From contig CACOLY010000001.1 in NCBI GenBank assembly GCA_902628195.1, positions 62,001 through 126,000 of the forward strand: DNA of 64,000 nt. Reading direction: 5' to 3'. Below, piece after piece: positions 26,926-37,911 of this stretch. This DNA comes from an uncultured Pelagibacteraceae bacterium. GTDB lineage: Bacteria > Pseudomonadota > Alphaproteobacteria > Pelagibacterales > Pelagibacteraceae. Positions within the stretch are counted from its first letter, which is position 1. Each line of letters begins with the position of its first letter. A program made the translations under genes and the position numbers. The notes under the pieces are model-generated. The model worked only from the letters and a program-made list of their open reading frames with translations, ran no database searches and was not told the DNA's origin.

Positions 26926-29639
26926 TAACTGTGCCTAGAACATGGTTCTAAGTTTATTTTCCAACATACGGGACATTTTTCTCCCTTTGCTTTTTTAGTT
27001 ATAACTGTTGTATTAGTCTTGTTATTGTAAGAAACTATTGCCTTTGAAGTTATGCATAATTCTGAAAAATCTATGTTTTCAGTTATATTTTTAAGTTTAC
27101 TATCAAGTTTAATATCAAGATCTGCTTCAAGACTTGAACCAATTTCTTTGCTGGCTCTTTTTTCTTCGATACTAATATTGCAGATATTCCTTATACTTAT
27201 TAATTCAATCCATTTTGTGTTTAATTCTTCATTTTTAAAATTTTCTGGAATTATCAAAAAATTTTTTAAATGAACACTTTTATTATCTTTAAAAATTAGT
27301 TGATAAATTTCTTCAGTGGTAAATGATAAAATAGGAGCAAACCATCTTATCAATAAATTAAGAATGATATTCAATATGGTAACACAGGCTTTTCTTTTTT
27401 CTGAACCAACCTCATCACAATACAAAGTATCTTTTCTTATATCAAAATAAAAAGACGATAAATCAACTGTGCAAAAATTTAATAATTCCTTATATAAATT
27501 ATGAAAATCATAATTTTTAAAATATTTATGAAAATTAAGATTTAAAGAATAAATCTTATGAAGCATAAATTGTTCTAATTCAGGTAAATTTTTTACATCA
27601 ATACTTTTTAAATCAATTTCCTTAAATTTATCATTTAAATTTCCAAGCAAATATCTGAAAGTATTTCTTATTTTTCTATAAGACTCAGAATGTTGATCCA
27701 AAATTGAGTAGTCTATTCTTAAATCTTCCGCATAATTTGAAGAAGCAACCCAGATTCTTAAAATATCAGCTCCATATTTTTTTAAGATATCCTCTGGGGC
27801 AATCACGTTACCTAAAGATTTTGACATTTTAAGCCCTTTTCCATCAACAACAAATCCATGGGAGAGAATTGACTCAAATGGAGCTTTCCCTCTTGTTCCA
27901 CATGACTCTAATAAAGATGAATGAAACCAACCTCTATGTTGATCGGATCCTTCAAGATACATTGATGCTGGCCATTTCAAATCTTCTCTTTTTTCTAGTA
28001 CAAACGAATGAGTCGAACCACTATCAAACCAAACCTCAACAATATCTTGTAATTTTTCAAAGTCATCTGCTTTATATTTGCTTCCAAGAAACTTCTGAGG
28101 ATTATCAGAAAACCAACAATCTGAACCTTCTTTCTCATAAATTTTAGCAATATTTTCAAACACTTCGTCATCTACTAAAATTTCATTATTTTTTTTATTT
28201 ACAAAAATTGGCAAAGGAACGCCCCAAACTCTTTGTCTAGATACGCACCAATCTGGTCTTGTTTCTATCATTGACTTTAATCTTTCTTTACCTTTGTTAG
28301 GATAGAAAGTTGTATCATCTATAGCCTTTAGAGCTTTCTCTCTTAATTTATGACTTTCCATTGAAATAAACCACTGTGGTGTAGCTCTATGAACTAATGG
28401 AGCTTTCGATCTCCAAGAATGAGGATAAGAATGGACAAGCTCGCCACTAGATAATAATTTTTTTTGCTCTTTTAATTTTTCAATCACTATGGGGTTGGCT
28501 TTGAAAATGTGAATTCCTTCAAATAACATTACGTTATTTGTATACTTTCCATCTCCATCAACTGTTTCTATTGCCTTAATTCCGTTATTTAAACAAAGGT
28601 TAAAATCATCAGGTCCATGACTTGGGGCACAATGAACTATACCTGTTCCTTGTTCGGTAGTAACGAAACGTGCCTCTAAAAGTGGGATATCATAATCGAA
28701 ACCTAAATCAAAAAAGGGATGTCTACAAATTGTTTCTTTCAGTTCTTTTCCTTTGAAATTTTTTAAAACTTCATACTTTTCAACATTGCACTCTTTAATT
28801 ACTGATTCTAATAATGCCTCTGCTATAACAATTTTCTTATTTTTATAATCTCCTTCATCATGTATTTTTACTAATAAGTAAGTTAAGCTTTCATTATACG
28901 CTAAAGCTTTGTTGGCAGGTATTGTCCATGGTGTAGTTGTCCAAATAACTATTTCACTATCATTGATTTCACTTACTTCAGATTTTTTTACTGGAAATGA
29001 TGCATAAATAGTATCTGATTTATGATCCTGATATTCTACTTCAGCATCTGCTAGTGCTGTTTTTTCTACAGTTGACCACAGTACTGGTTTAAAACCTCTA
29101 TACAAACTTCCTTCTTTTAAGAACTTTCCTAGCTCTCTTACAATTTGAGCTTCAGCATCATAACTCATTGTTGAATAGTAATTTTCCCAATCTCCTACTA
29201 CACCTAATCTTTTAAATTGATCTTTATGGATCTCGATCCATTTTTCAGCAAAAACTCTACACTCTTTTCTGAATTCAATCACAGGTACTTCATTTTTATT
29301 TTTTTTATTTTTTTTATATTGTTCTTCAATTTTCCACTCTATTGGTAAACCATGACAATCCCAACCAGGGACATATACTGAGTCTTTACCGTCCATTTGA
29401 TGAAATTTCACAATTATATCTTTTAAGATTTTATTAAGCGCTGTCCCCATATGTATATTTCCATTTGCATAAGGAGGGCCATCATGTAAAATAAATTTTT
29501 CTTTACCTTTTCTAGAGTTTCTTAACTCTTTATATAAATTTATTTTTTCCCAGAATTTTAAAAACTCTGGCTCTTTTGAAGGCAAGTTTGCCCTCATTGA
29601 AAAAGATGTTTTGGGTAAATTAATTTGAAATTTGCTCAT
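26925..29639 (-). CDS. ileS: Isoleucyl-tRNA synthetase
   Basis: A 904-aa class I synthetase. The HIGH-type motif is in PPYANGNIHMGTALN and the KMSKS motif is GLKMSKSLGNV. The editing-domain segment TTPWTIPANKALAY is present, and the C-terminal zinc finger remains as CPVCWK with a final cysteine near the end (PCSRHS). It charges tRNA-Ile. It ends on the first base of lspA and follows ribF by 2 nt. Confidence 0.97.
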   Translation of the reverse strand: MSKFQINLPKTSFSMRANLPSKEPEFLKFWEKINLYKELRNSRKGKEKFILHDGPPYANGNIHMGTALNKILKDIIVKFHQMDGKDSVYVPGWDCHGLPIEWKIEEQYKKNKKNKNEVPVIEFRKECRVFAEKWIEIHKDQFKRLGVVGDWENYYSTMSYDAEAQIVRELGKFLKEGSLYRGFKPVLWSTVEKTALADAEVEYQDHKSDTIYASFPVKKSEVSEINDSEIVIWTTTPWTIPANKALAYNESLTYLLVKIHDEGDYKNKKIVIAEALLESVIKECNVEKYEVLKNFKGKELKETICRHPFFDLGFDYDIPLLEARFVTTEQGTGIVHCAPSHGPDDFNLCLNNGIKAIETVDGDGKYTNNVMLFEGIHIFKANPIVIEKLKEQKKLLSSGELVHSYPHSWRSKAPLVHRATPQWFISMESHKLREKALKAIDDTTFYPNKGKERLKSMIETRPDWCVSRQRVWGVPLPIFVNKKNNEILVDDEVFENIAKIYEKEGSDCWFSDNPQKFLGSKYKADDFEKLQDIVEVWFDSGSTHSFVLEKREDLKWPASMYLEGSDQHRGWFHSSLLESCGTRGKAPFESILSHGFVVDGKGLKMSKSLGNVIAPEDILKKYGADILRIWVASSNYAEDLRIDYSILDQHSESYRKIRNTFRYLLGNLNDKFKEIDLKSIDVKNLPELEQFMLHKIYSLNLNFHKYFKNYDFHNLYKELLNFCTVDLSSFYFDIRKDTLYCDEVGSEKRKACVTILNIILNLLIRWFAPILSFTTEEIYQLIFKDNKSVHLKNFLIIPENFKNEELNTKWIELISIRNICNISIEEKRASKEIGSSLEADLDIKLDSKLKNITENIDFSELCITSKAIVSYNNKTNTTVITKKAKGEKCPVCWKINLEPCSRHS

Positions 29640-29641
29640 TA

Positions 29642-30568
29642 TTATTTTTTTGCTTTAGATATATCTATTTTAATTTGTTTTTTTAATTCACTTACATTTT
29701 TGAATTTTTTTTCTTTTCTAATAAATTTTAAAAAATTAACCGTCAAATACTTATTATATAAATTTTTTGAAAAATTAAACAGATGAACTTCTAATAATAT
29801 TTTTTTTTGATTAAAAGTTGGCCTATATCCTAAATTTGCTATTCCTCTAATAAATTTATTTGTACCATTTTTTTTTACTTTAACTGCATAAACTCCTGTT
29901 TTTGCTATAATATAATCTTTGATATCAATATTAGCAGTTGGAAATCCAATTTTTTTTCCAAGTTGTCTTCCTTTTTTAACCATTCCTTCTATCGACCACT
30001 CCCTATTTAAAAATTCATTGGCTTTCTTAATTTTACCTTTTATTAATAATTTCCGAATTAATGAGGATGATATAATTTTTTTATTCTTAGATAATGGTCT
30101 GGGTTTAACTATTTTATAATTAAATATTTTTTCATACTTAATTAATTGTTTTACATCTCCCTCTCTCCTATTTCCAAATCTGAAATTATTACTTACAAAG
30201 ATAAATTTTGCTTGCAATTTTGAAACAAGAATATTCTTAATAAAGTTTGTAGATTTAACTTTTGAAAATTTTTTATTAAATTTTTTTATTATAACAAAAT
30301 CTACATTATGTTTTTTTAATGAATTAATTTTTTGTTTTTGATTTGAAATTCTAAAGTTGCTTAGGTTGTTATTAAAAAACATTTTTGGCATTGGCTCAAA
30401 AGTTAATACACCAATATTAAGAGAGTATTTTTTTTTAAAATTTTTTGCTAATTTAAATAATTTTTGGTGACCTAAATGCAGACCGTCAAAATTACCAATT
30501 AATATTATTGATCTTTTGTGTTGTTTTATAATATTAAAATTTTTATATATTTTTATTAATTTTACCAT
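29642..30568 (-). CDS. ribF: Bifunctional riboflavin kinase/FAD synthetase
   Basis: A 308-aa enzyme. The N-terminal nucleotidyltransferase domain has IGNFDGLHLGHQKL and SSSLIRKLL. The C-terminal flavokinase domain has the GFPTANI motif, a YRPTFN segment and a final LEVHLFNFS segment. It makes FMN and FAD. The ribF-ileS-lspA order is widely conserved. It overlaps the upstream HAD gene by 7 nt. Confidence 0.95.
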   Translation of the reverse strand: MVKLIKIYKNFNIIKQHKRSIILIGNFDGLHLGHQKLFKLAKNFKKKYSLNIGVLTFEPMPKMFFNNNLSNFRISNQKQKINSLKKHNVDFVIIKKFNKKFSKVKSTNFIKNILVSKLQAKFIFVSNNFRFGNRREGDVKQLIKYEKIFNYKIVKPRPLSKNKKIISSSLIRKLLIKGKIKKANEFLNREWSIEGMVKKGRQLGKKIGFPTANIDIKDYIIAKTGVYAVKVKKNGTNKFIRGIANLGYRPTFNQKKILLEVHLFNFSKNLYNKYLTVNFLKFIRKEKKFKNVSELKKQIKIDISKAKK

Positions 30569-31380
30569 TTTAGCTCTGTTTGAATAAAGTTACAAATAGT
30601 TTCATATGACTTTGCTGTTTTTTCAATTCCGTTTTTGCTTATTTCGTTTTTATGAATACCATTTGAAATTATTAAAGAGTGGTAATTTAATAAATTAGCA
30701 CCTTTAATATCAGTATTGAAGTTATCACCTATTGAAAGTATTTTTTTATTCTTATTATTTATAGATTGGTTATATACCTCTGGGTAAGGTTTTCCAAAAT
30801 ATATTACTTGTCCCCCCATCTTCTCAAAAACCATTGCAACAGATCCTGCACATAATTCTCTTACTTTTCCCTTATCAACAATTAAATCAGGATTAGTACA
30901 AATCATTTTTTTATTTAAATTTTTTTCAAACAAATTTTTATAGAATATTAAGTCATCATCATGATTATCAAATAACCCTGTACATAAAATATACTCACTT
31001 TTATGAATATCTGATGATTTATTTTTTTTAAAATCCCTAAATAAATCAAAATCTCTTTCCGGCCCAACATGAAAAAATTTTTGATTTAAATAGTTTTTTT
31101 TCAGATAGTTTAATGCTGCTTCACCAGATGTAAAAACATGATCTCTAATCTCTTTTTCCATACCCATTTTTTCTAAAAAATTTTTAACAGCCTCATTTGG
31201 TCTAGGTGCATTTGTAAGAAGGACATAATCTTTATTGATATTAGAAATCTGTTTTAAAGCGTTAATAGCCTCATTGTGTAATTTTATGCCATTATGAACA
31301 ACTCCCCACAAGTCGATATAAAATAACTGATAATTGTTAGCGATCGAACTTAGTCCATCTTTATCTAAATTTTTTGTCAT
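30562..31380 (-). CDS. HAD-superfamily class IIA hydrolase
   Basis: From ATG 31380 this encodes 272 aa; a TTG one codon upstream is ignored. YIDLWGVVHNG provides the nucleophile Asp, VLLTNAPRP motif II, and SIGDNFNTDIKGANL motif IV, with a class IIA (NagD-like) cap between. The opening matches a family found upstream of ribF in many alphaproteobacteria. The phosphatase substrate is unknown. It is divergent from groES across a 125-nt spacer. Confidence 0.88.
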   Translation of the reverse strand: MTKNLDKDGLSSIANNYQLFYIDLWGVVHNGIKLHNEAINALKQISNINKDYVLLTNAPRPNEAVKNFLEKMGMEKEIRDHVFTSGEAALNYLKKNYLNQKFFHVGPERDFDLFRDFKKNKSSDIHKSEYILCTGLFDNHDDDLIFYKNLFEKNLNKKMICTNPDLIVDKGKVRELCAGSVAMVFEKMGGQVIYFGKPYPEVYNQSINNKNKKILSIGDNFNTDIKGANLLNYHSLIISNGIHKNEISKNGIEKTAKSYETICNFIQTELKW

Positions 31381-31450
31381 CAAAACAATCTATAAACCAA
31401 AAAAACCCTAAATTCCTTTAGTTTTTTGTTTAACTTATTTTAATCTTTAT

Positions 31451-31481
31451 CTTGAAATAGTTAGACCAATCTCTATATGAA
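31451..31481 (+). promoter_or_regulatory. RpoH (sigma-32)-type promoter of groESL
   Basis: CTTGAA (31451-31456) provides the -35. The CTTG core is followed after exactly 17 nt by TCTATATGAA (31472-31481), against the alphaproteobacterial heat-shock consensus CTTG-N17/18-CYTATNTNNG, with mismatches only at the first and last positions. It ends 24 nt before the groES ATG. The same arrangement precedes hsp20. No CIRCE repeat is present. Confidence 0.6.
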
Positions 31482-31505
31482 GTTCATATTTATAAAGGAG
31501 AATTT

Positions 31506-33481
<1,976 letters not shown>

Positions 33482-33506
33482 CCCCATTGTTCTCAAACAA
33501 AAATTC

Positions 33507-33538
33507 AAAAAGGGCAGTTTTTACTGCCCTTTTTTTTA
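33507..33538 (+). terminator. Intrinsic terminator of groESL
   Basis: An 11-bp perfect stem (AAAAAGGGCAG 33507-33517, CTGCCCTTTTT 33524-33534) with a 6-base loop runs into a U-tract. It begins 26 nt after the groEL stop and is the clearest intrinsic terminator in the window. Confidence 0.9.
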
Positions 33539-33552
33539 TTCAATAATCAGAT

Positions 33553-33666
33553 ATGTCAAAACGATATAGTGGGAAATCATTTAAAGACTCTAGTGTAAAA
33601 AAAAAACCTAAATTAAGTTTCAAAGAAAAAAGGAAACTTAAACGAGAAAAGCGAAAAAATACTTAA
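33553..33666 (+). CDS. Very small basic protein, 37 aa
   Basis: An ATG-to-TAA frame encodes a highly basic peptide: MSKRYSGKSFKDSS followed by a Lys/Arg-rich tail. Its start lies 15 nt beyond the groESL terminator, so it is unlikely to belong to that mRNA unless by read-through. The composition resembles small ribosome- or nucleic-acid-associated proteins, but the local A-richness also favours chance lysine codons. No good Shine-Dalgarno sequence is visible. Confidence 0.4.
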   Translation: MSKRYSGKSFKDSSVKKKPKLSFKEKRKLKREKRKNT

Positions 33667-33736
33667 TTTATTCAAGCCTAGTGTAGTTTTTTTTAAGTTT
33701 TCAAAAGCGATTAAATATGTATAAGAACCCGGAATT

Positions 33737-35563
33737 ATGATTAATAATATAAGAAACATCACTATAATCGCCCATGTTGATCATGGCAAAACGACCCTGA
33801 TAGATAACCTAATGAAACAAAGTGGCTCATTTAGAGAAAATGAGATTGTAGATGAAAGGTTAATGGACTCTGGGGAATTAGAAAAAGAGAGAGGAATAAC
33901 TATATTAGCTAAACCTGCCTCGATAAATTGGAAAGATTCGAGAATAAATATAATAGATACACCTGGCCACAGAGATTTTGCTGCAGAAGTTGAAAGAGTA
34001 CTTAGTATGGCAGATGGAGCTTTATTGCTTATAGATTCTGCTGAAGGTGTAATGCCCCAAACAAAATTCGTTTTAGCAAAAGCATTAAAACAGGGCTTAA
34101 AACCAATTGTAGTTATAAATAAACTAGATAAATCAGATCAGAGAGCAAACGAAGTTCTAGATGAAACATTCGACTTATTTGTAAGTCTAGATGCTAATGA
34201 AGACCAACTAGATTTTCCAGTTTTATATGCCAGTGGAAGATCTGGATGGGCTGATCTTGAAGTAGATGGTCCAAGAGAAAATCTTAATCCTCTTTTAGAT
34301 AAGATTGTCGAGCATGTTAAACCAGCTGAATTAGATAAATCAAAACCTTTCGCTATGCTTTCTACACTTCTTTATGCTGATAGCTTTTTAGGAAGAAGTT
34401 TAGTTGGTAGAATTTCACAAGGAACAGCAAAAGCTAATCAAGCTATTAAAGCAATCAATTTAAAAGGAGAAAAAGTTGATGAAGGTAGATTAACTAAAAT
34501 TTTTAGATACGAAGGAACTAAAAAAGTTCCAATTGAGGTTGGTGAAGCGGGAGATATTGTTGTTGTTGCCGGGTTAGAAAAAGCTAACGTTGCAGATACT
34601 ATATGTAATCTTGAGGTAAACGAGCCAATTGAAGCTACTCCAATTGACCCTCCAACTATGTCAATTACAATTACTGTAAATACTTCTCCATTAGCTGGAA
34701 CTGAAGGAAAAAAACTTACAAGTACACAAATAAGAGACAGATTAATACAAGAAGCCCAAAATAATGTTGGAATTACATTTTCTGAAAATAGTGGCAATGA
34801 CTCTTTTGTAGTAAGCGGTCGAGGAGAGCTAATGTTAGAAATCTTACTTACTCAAATGAGAAGAGAAGGATTTGAAATGACAGTAAGCCCTCCAAAAGTT
34901 TTGTATAAGAAAGATGAAAATGGAAACAAACTTGAGCCTATAGAGGAAATTACTATGGATCTTGACGAAGAGCACTCTTCAAAAATAATTGACTCTATGA
35001 ATAGAAGAAAAGGTAAATTAATTGAATTAAAAGACACTGGAAAAAATAAAAAAAGGCTAATATTCCATGCGCCAACAAGGGGTTTAATGGGATACACAAG
35101 TAGATTTCTAACATTAACAAAAGGTAACGGGGTAATTAATAGAATTTTTCATACTTATGGCCCGTTTGAAGGAGATATGGAAGGTAGAAGAAACGGTGCG
35201 TTAATTTCAATGGAAAAAGGTAAAGCTGTTGCTTTCGCAATATTCAATTTACAGGCAAGAGGTGAAATGTTTGTGACTCACAATGATCCTGTTTATCCTG
35301 GTATGATTGTCGGTTTAGCCCCTAAACCAGGAGACATGATTATCAATGTTATGAAAGGTAAAAAATTAACCAATATGAGAACTCAAGGAACTGATGAAAA
35401 TGTTGTTCTTACTCCAGTAAGAAAAATGTCGATTGCTGAACAATTAAGTATGTTAAATACTGATGAAGCTTTAGAAATTACACCAGAGTCTTGTAGATTG
35501 AGAAAAGCTATTCTAGATCCTCACGAAAGAAAAAAAAGTGAAAAAGCTGGAGCAGCAGCTTAA
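33737..35563 (+). CDS. typA: Translational GTPase TypA/BipA
   Basis: A 608-aa ribosome-binding GTPase with G1 AHVDHGKTTL, G3 DTPGHRDF and G4 NKLDK, and EF-G-like domains. VSGRGELMLEILLTQMRREGFE and FEGDMEGRRNGALISMEKGKA are TypA landmarks. It supports ribosome assembly and stress adaptation. The stop codon shares TTAA with the convergent YczE-like gene. Confidence 0.96.
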   Translation: MINNIRNITIIAHVDHGKTTLIDNLMKQSGSFRENEIVDERLMDSGELEKERGITILAKPASINWKDSRINIIDTPGHRDFAAEVERVLSMADGALLLIDSAEGVMPQTKFVLAKALKQGLKPIVVINKLDKSDQRANEVLDETFDLFVSLDANEDQLDFPVLYASGRSGWADLEVDGPRENLNPLLDKIVEHVKPAELDKSKPFAMLSTLLYADSFLGRSLVGRISQGTAKANQAIKAINLKGEKVDEGRLTKIFRYEGTKKVPIEVGEAGDIVVVAGLEKANVADTICNLEVNEPIEATPIDPPTMSITITVNTSPLAGTEGKKLTSTQIRDRLIQEAQNNVGITFSENSGNDSFVVSGRGELMLEILLTQMRREGFEMTVSPPKVLYKKDENGNKLEPIEEITMDLDEEHSSKIIDSMNRRKGKLIELKDTGKNKKRLIFHAPTRGLMGYTSRFLTLTKGNGVINRIFHTYGPFEGDMEGRRNGALISMEKGKAVAFAIFNLQARGEMFVTHNDPVYPGMIVGLAPKPGDMIINVMKGKKLTNMRTQGTDENVVLTPVRKMSIAEQLSMLNTDEALEITPESCRLRKAILDPHERKKSEKAGAAA

Positions 35564-36207
35564 TTAAAAATTTTATCAACTAGATAAAGTCCTAAGGCAA
35601 CACAAGGTCCTATACCAAAAGCAAATAATAAAGTACCAACTCCGACAGTTCCACCTAAATACCACCCAATACTTACAACTGATATTTCTAAAGTTGCTCT
35701 AACAGCAGCTATAGGTAAATTTGTTACTTTTTGCAAACCAATCATTAATCCATCTCTTGGACCTGCTCCTAAGTTGGAAACTAAATATATGCCTCCACCA
35801 ATACCAACTGTAATTACTGATATGACTGCTAAAATTAATTGATTTATATAATTAGATGGGGTTGGAACAAATTTAATACAAAGATCAATCATTAATGCAA
35901 TTATCAATGCATTAAAGATTGTTCCCATTCCAGGCTTTTGACCTAAAGGTATCCACAAGATTAAAACTGCAATACTGATAAACAAAGTAATTGTGCCAAT
36001 TGATAAATTAACTTTAAGAGAAATACCTTGAGCTAAAACACTCCATGGAGAAGCACCAGTAAAAGATACAATTAATAAACCTTCTCCAAGTCCAAATAAC
36101 ATCAGACCAAAACATAAAAAAAAGAAAGTAGAGAATTTTGGTTTAAAATTATAAGGCTTATCAGAGCTCCAATTAACTTTGGGTATTTTCTTAATTTTTA
36201 AAAACAT
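35560..36207 (-). CDS. YczE/YyaS/YitT-family membrane protein
   Basis: A 215-aa protein with about six hydrophobic helices and the internal motifs FTGASPWSVLAQG and NLGAGPRDGLMIGLQ, which match the YczE-type family of unknown function. The GASPWSV and GAGPRDG loops look like an internal duplication. No transport substrate can be inferred. It converges with typA at a shared TTAA and is divergent from the next gene across 50 nt. Confidence 0.82.
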   Translation of the reverse strand: MFLKIKKIPKVNWSSDKPYNFKPKFSTFFFLCFGLMLFGLGEGLLIVSFTGASPWSVLAQGISLKVNLSIGTITLFISIAVLILWIPLGQKPGMGTIFNALIIALMIDLCIKFVPTPSNYINQLILAVISVITVGIGGGIYLVSNLGAGPRDGLMIGLQKVTNLPIAAVRATLEISVVSIGWYLGGTVGVGTLLFAFGIGPCVALGLYLVDKIFN

Positions 36208-36257
36208 CTTAATAATTTATTTCTATTGTTAGTAAAGTCTATTAAACTAATTGTTAA

Positions 36258-36938
36258 ATGAAAAAAATTATAGTCATTTTATTTCTCCTAATTTATCCAA
36301 CAAATTCATTCGCTCATATTGGACATTACATTAAATACAAGAAAATTGAGATGGAGATTTTTCGAAATGGGGAGCTTATTGGTTATAATCATTATTTTTT
36401 TAATAGAAATGGAGCAGAAACTATTGTTTCTAATCAAATAAAGTTTGTAATAAAACTTTTAGGAGCAACAGTTTTCAAAGTTGAGGGTTATAGCGAGGAA
36501 AAATATCTCGAAGATCAATTAGTTTCTTACAATTCTAAAACTCTACAAAATGATAAAAAAAAGTTTGTAAATTTAACATTTAATCAAAAGAATAAAAAAT
36601 TTGATATTATAGGTTCTTCATATAATGGTGAAGCCTCTGTTGATAAAGTAATTGGAAATTGGTGGAATCACAAAATTTTACAAGCAAGTTCCCAAATAAG
36701 TCCTATCTCCGGGAGCATTAAGGACCAAGTAGTAACTTTTTTAGGAAAAGAAAAAATAGATCTTTATGGAAAAATTTATGATGTTGATCATTTTACACTG
36801 AAATCTAAAGACATGAGTATATCTAAAGATAAAAGATTAGATTTCGATATTTGGTATGATCGTAAAAATTTAATGATATTAAAAGTATCCTATTCAAGAA
36901 TGGGTAACTGGGAATATAAATTAAAAAATTTTAATTAA
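36258..36938 (+). CDS. Secreted hypothetical protein, DUF6134-like
   Basis: A 226-aa protein with a cleavable signal peptide (MKKIIVILFLLIYPTNSFAH, cut near residue 19). The remainder is beta-rich: MEIFRNGELIGYNHYFFNR at the start and LDFDIWYDRKNLMILKVSYS at the end. This resembles the DUF6134/DUF3108-like periplasmic families, in which a beta-barrel sheet ends with a WYD segment. The assignment is tentative and the role unknown. One base separates it from the convergent oxidoreductase gene. Confidence 0.65.
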   Translation: MKKIIVILFLLIYPTNSFAHIGHYIKYKKIEMEIFRNGELIGYNHYFFNRNGAETIVSNQIKFVIKLLGATVFKVEGYSEEKYLEDQLVSYNSKTLQNDKKKFVNLTFNQKNKKFDIIGSSYNGEASVDKVIGNWWNHKILQASSQISPISGSIKDQVVTFLGKEKIDLYGKIYDVDHFTLKSKDMSISKDKRLDFDIWYDRKNLMILKVSYSRMGNWEYKLKNFN

Positions 36939-36939
36939 T

Positions 36940-37911
36940 TTATTTCGAAATTTTTTTGAATAAATCATGCGCACTAATCCATCCTGACTCTAATCTAGGT
37001 CCTACAAACCAATCAGCACAAACACCTAATTTTTTTTTTGGATCCCAATAACTTTTTATCTTAAATGATTTTGAATTTGAGGAGTATTTCCAGCCATGAT
37101 TCAGTGAATAATAAATTTTTTTTTTTTTGATGTTTGAAAGTTTAAAAAATTTATCAATCATAATTTTTGAGTTCTCTTTTTTATAATTCTTGTTTTTATT
37201 AATCTTTTTATTTGCCCACTTAAATGTACTTTGAAGGGTCCATAAATCATATTTTGATTTAAATCTTTTTTTTGAATTTTCGTTTCCTGCCCAACCAAGA
37301 ATTGGATCTTCAAAAAGATAACTACTATTTGAATTCTTACTTTTTTTTATAGCAATCATAGTAGTGATATTTGCATCCATCTTTATAGATTTACTTAAAA
37401 AAGGATTACTTATGAATTTTTTAGAAAGTTTTTTTAATTGTGGAAATGGGCAAGTTAAAATTAGGTTTTTAAAAGATCTTAATTTTTTACCATCAAATAA
37501 TAGATACCATAGTTTATTTTTATAATAGATTTTTTTTAATTCACTGTGATAGTTACAGTTAATTTTTTTTAGTAAATATTTGCTGATATCATTGTTTCCA
37601 TTTTTACCAATTATCTTCAGATGTTTTTTATCTTCTTTTTTTTTTGTATTAAGAAAAATGTGTTTACCGCCCCATACTTTTAAAATTCTTTTTTTAATTA
37701 AATCCTTAGTAAATTTTTTAAATTCTTTAGTTTTTGGTGAAATATATTGAGTGCCATGATCAAAACCTGTTTTACCTTTTATTCTTTTAAAAGATGCGCG
37801 ACCTCCTGGACCTCTTGCTTTATCGAACAGGATTACTGAATATTTTTTATTAAGAAGATTTGCAATTGTGGCTCCGGAAATTCCAGAACCAATTATACAA
37901 AATTCACTCAT
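36940..37911 (-). CDS. Renalase-like FAD-dependent oxidoreductase
   Basis: A 323-aa flavoprotein. The FAD-binding GSGISGATIANLL and the segment FDKARGPGGRASFKR are typical of the renalase/COG3380 group of amine-oxidase-fold proteins, as are FDHGTQYIS and the late GVCADWFVGPRLESGWISAHDL. Its substrate is unknown, and bacterial renalases oxidise isomeric dihydro-nicotinamides. It overlaps tldE by 4 nt. Confidence 0.85.
   Translation of the reverse strand: MSEFCIIGSGISGATIANLLNKKYSVILFDKARGPGGRASFKRIKGKTGFDHGTQYISPKTKEFKKFTKDLIKKRILKVWGGKHIFLNTKKKEDKKHLKIIGKNGNNDISKYLLKKINCNYHSELKKIYYKNKLWYLLFDGKKLRSFKNLILTCPFPQLKKLSKKFISNPFLSKSIKMDANITTMIAIKKSKNSNSSYLFEDPILGWAGNENSKKRFKSKYDLWTLQSTFKWANKKINKNKNYKKENSKIMIDKFFKLSNIKKKKIYYSLNHGWKYSSNSKSFKIKSYWDPKKKLGVCADWFVGPRLESGWISAHDLFKKISK

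Noticed and set aside
31384-31505. CIRCE operator before groES
   Set aside because: The TTAGCACTC-N9-GAGTGCTAA repeat is absent; the spacer instead fits an RpoH-type promoter.
34438-34797. 119-codon minus-strand frame inside typA
   Set aside because: It is antisense to conserved domains of TypA, and its translation has no family features; codon periodicity belongs to the plus strand.
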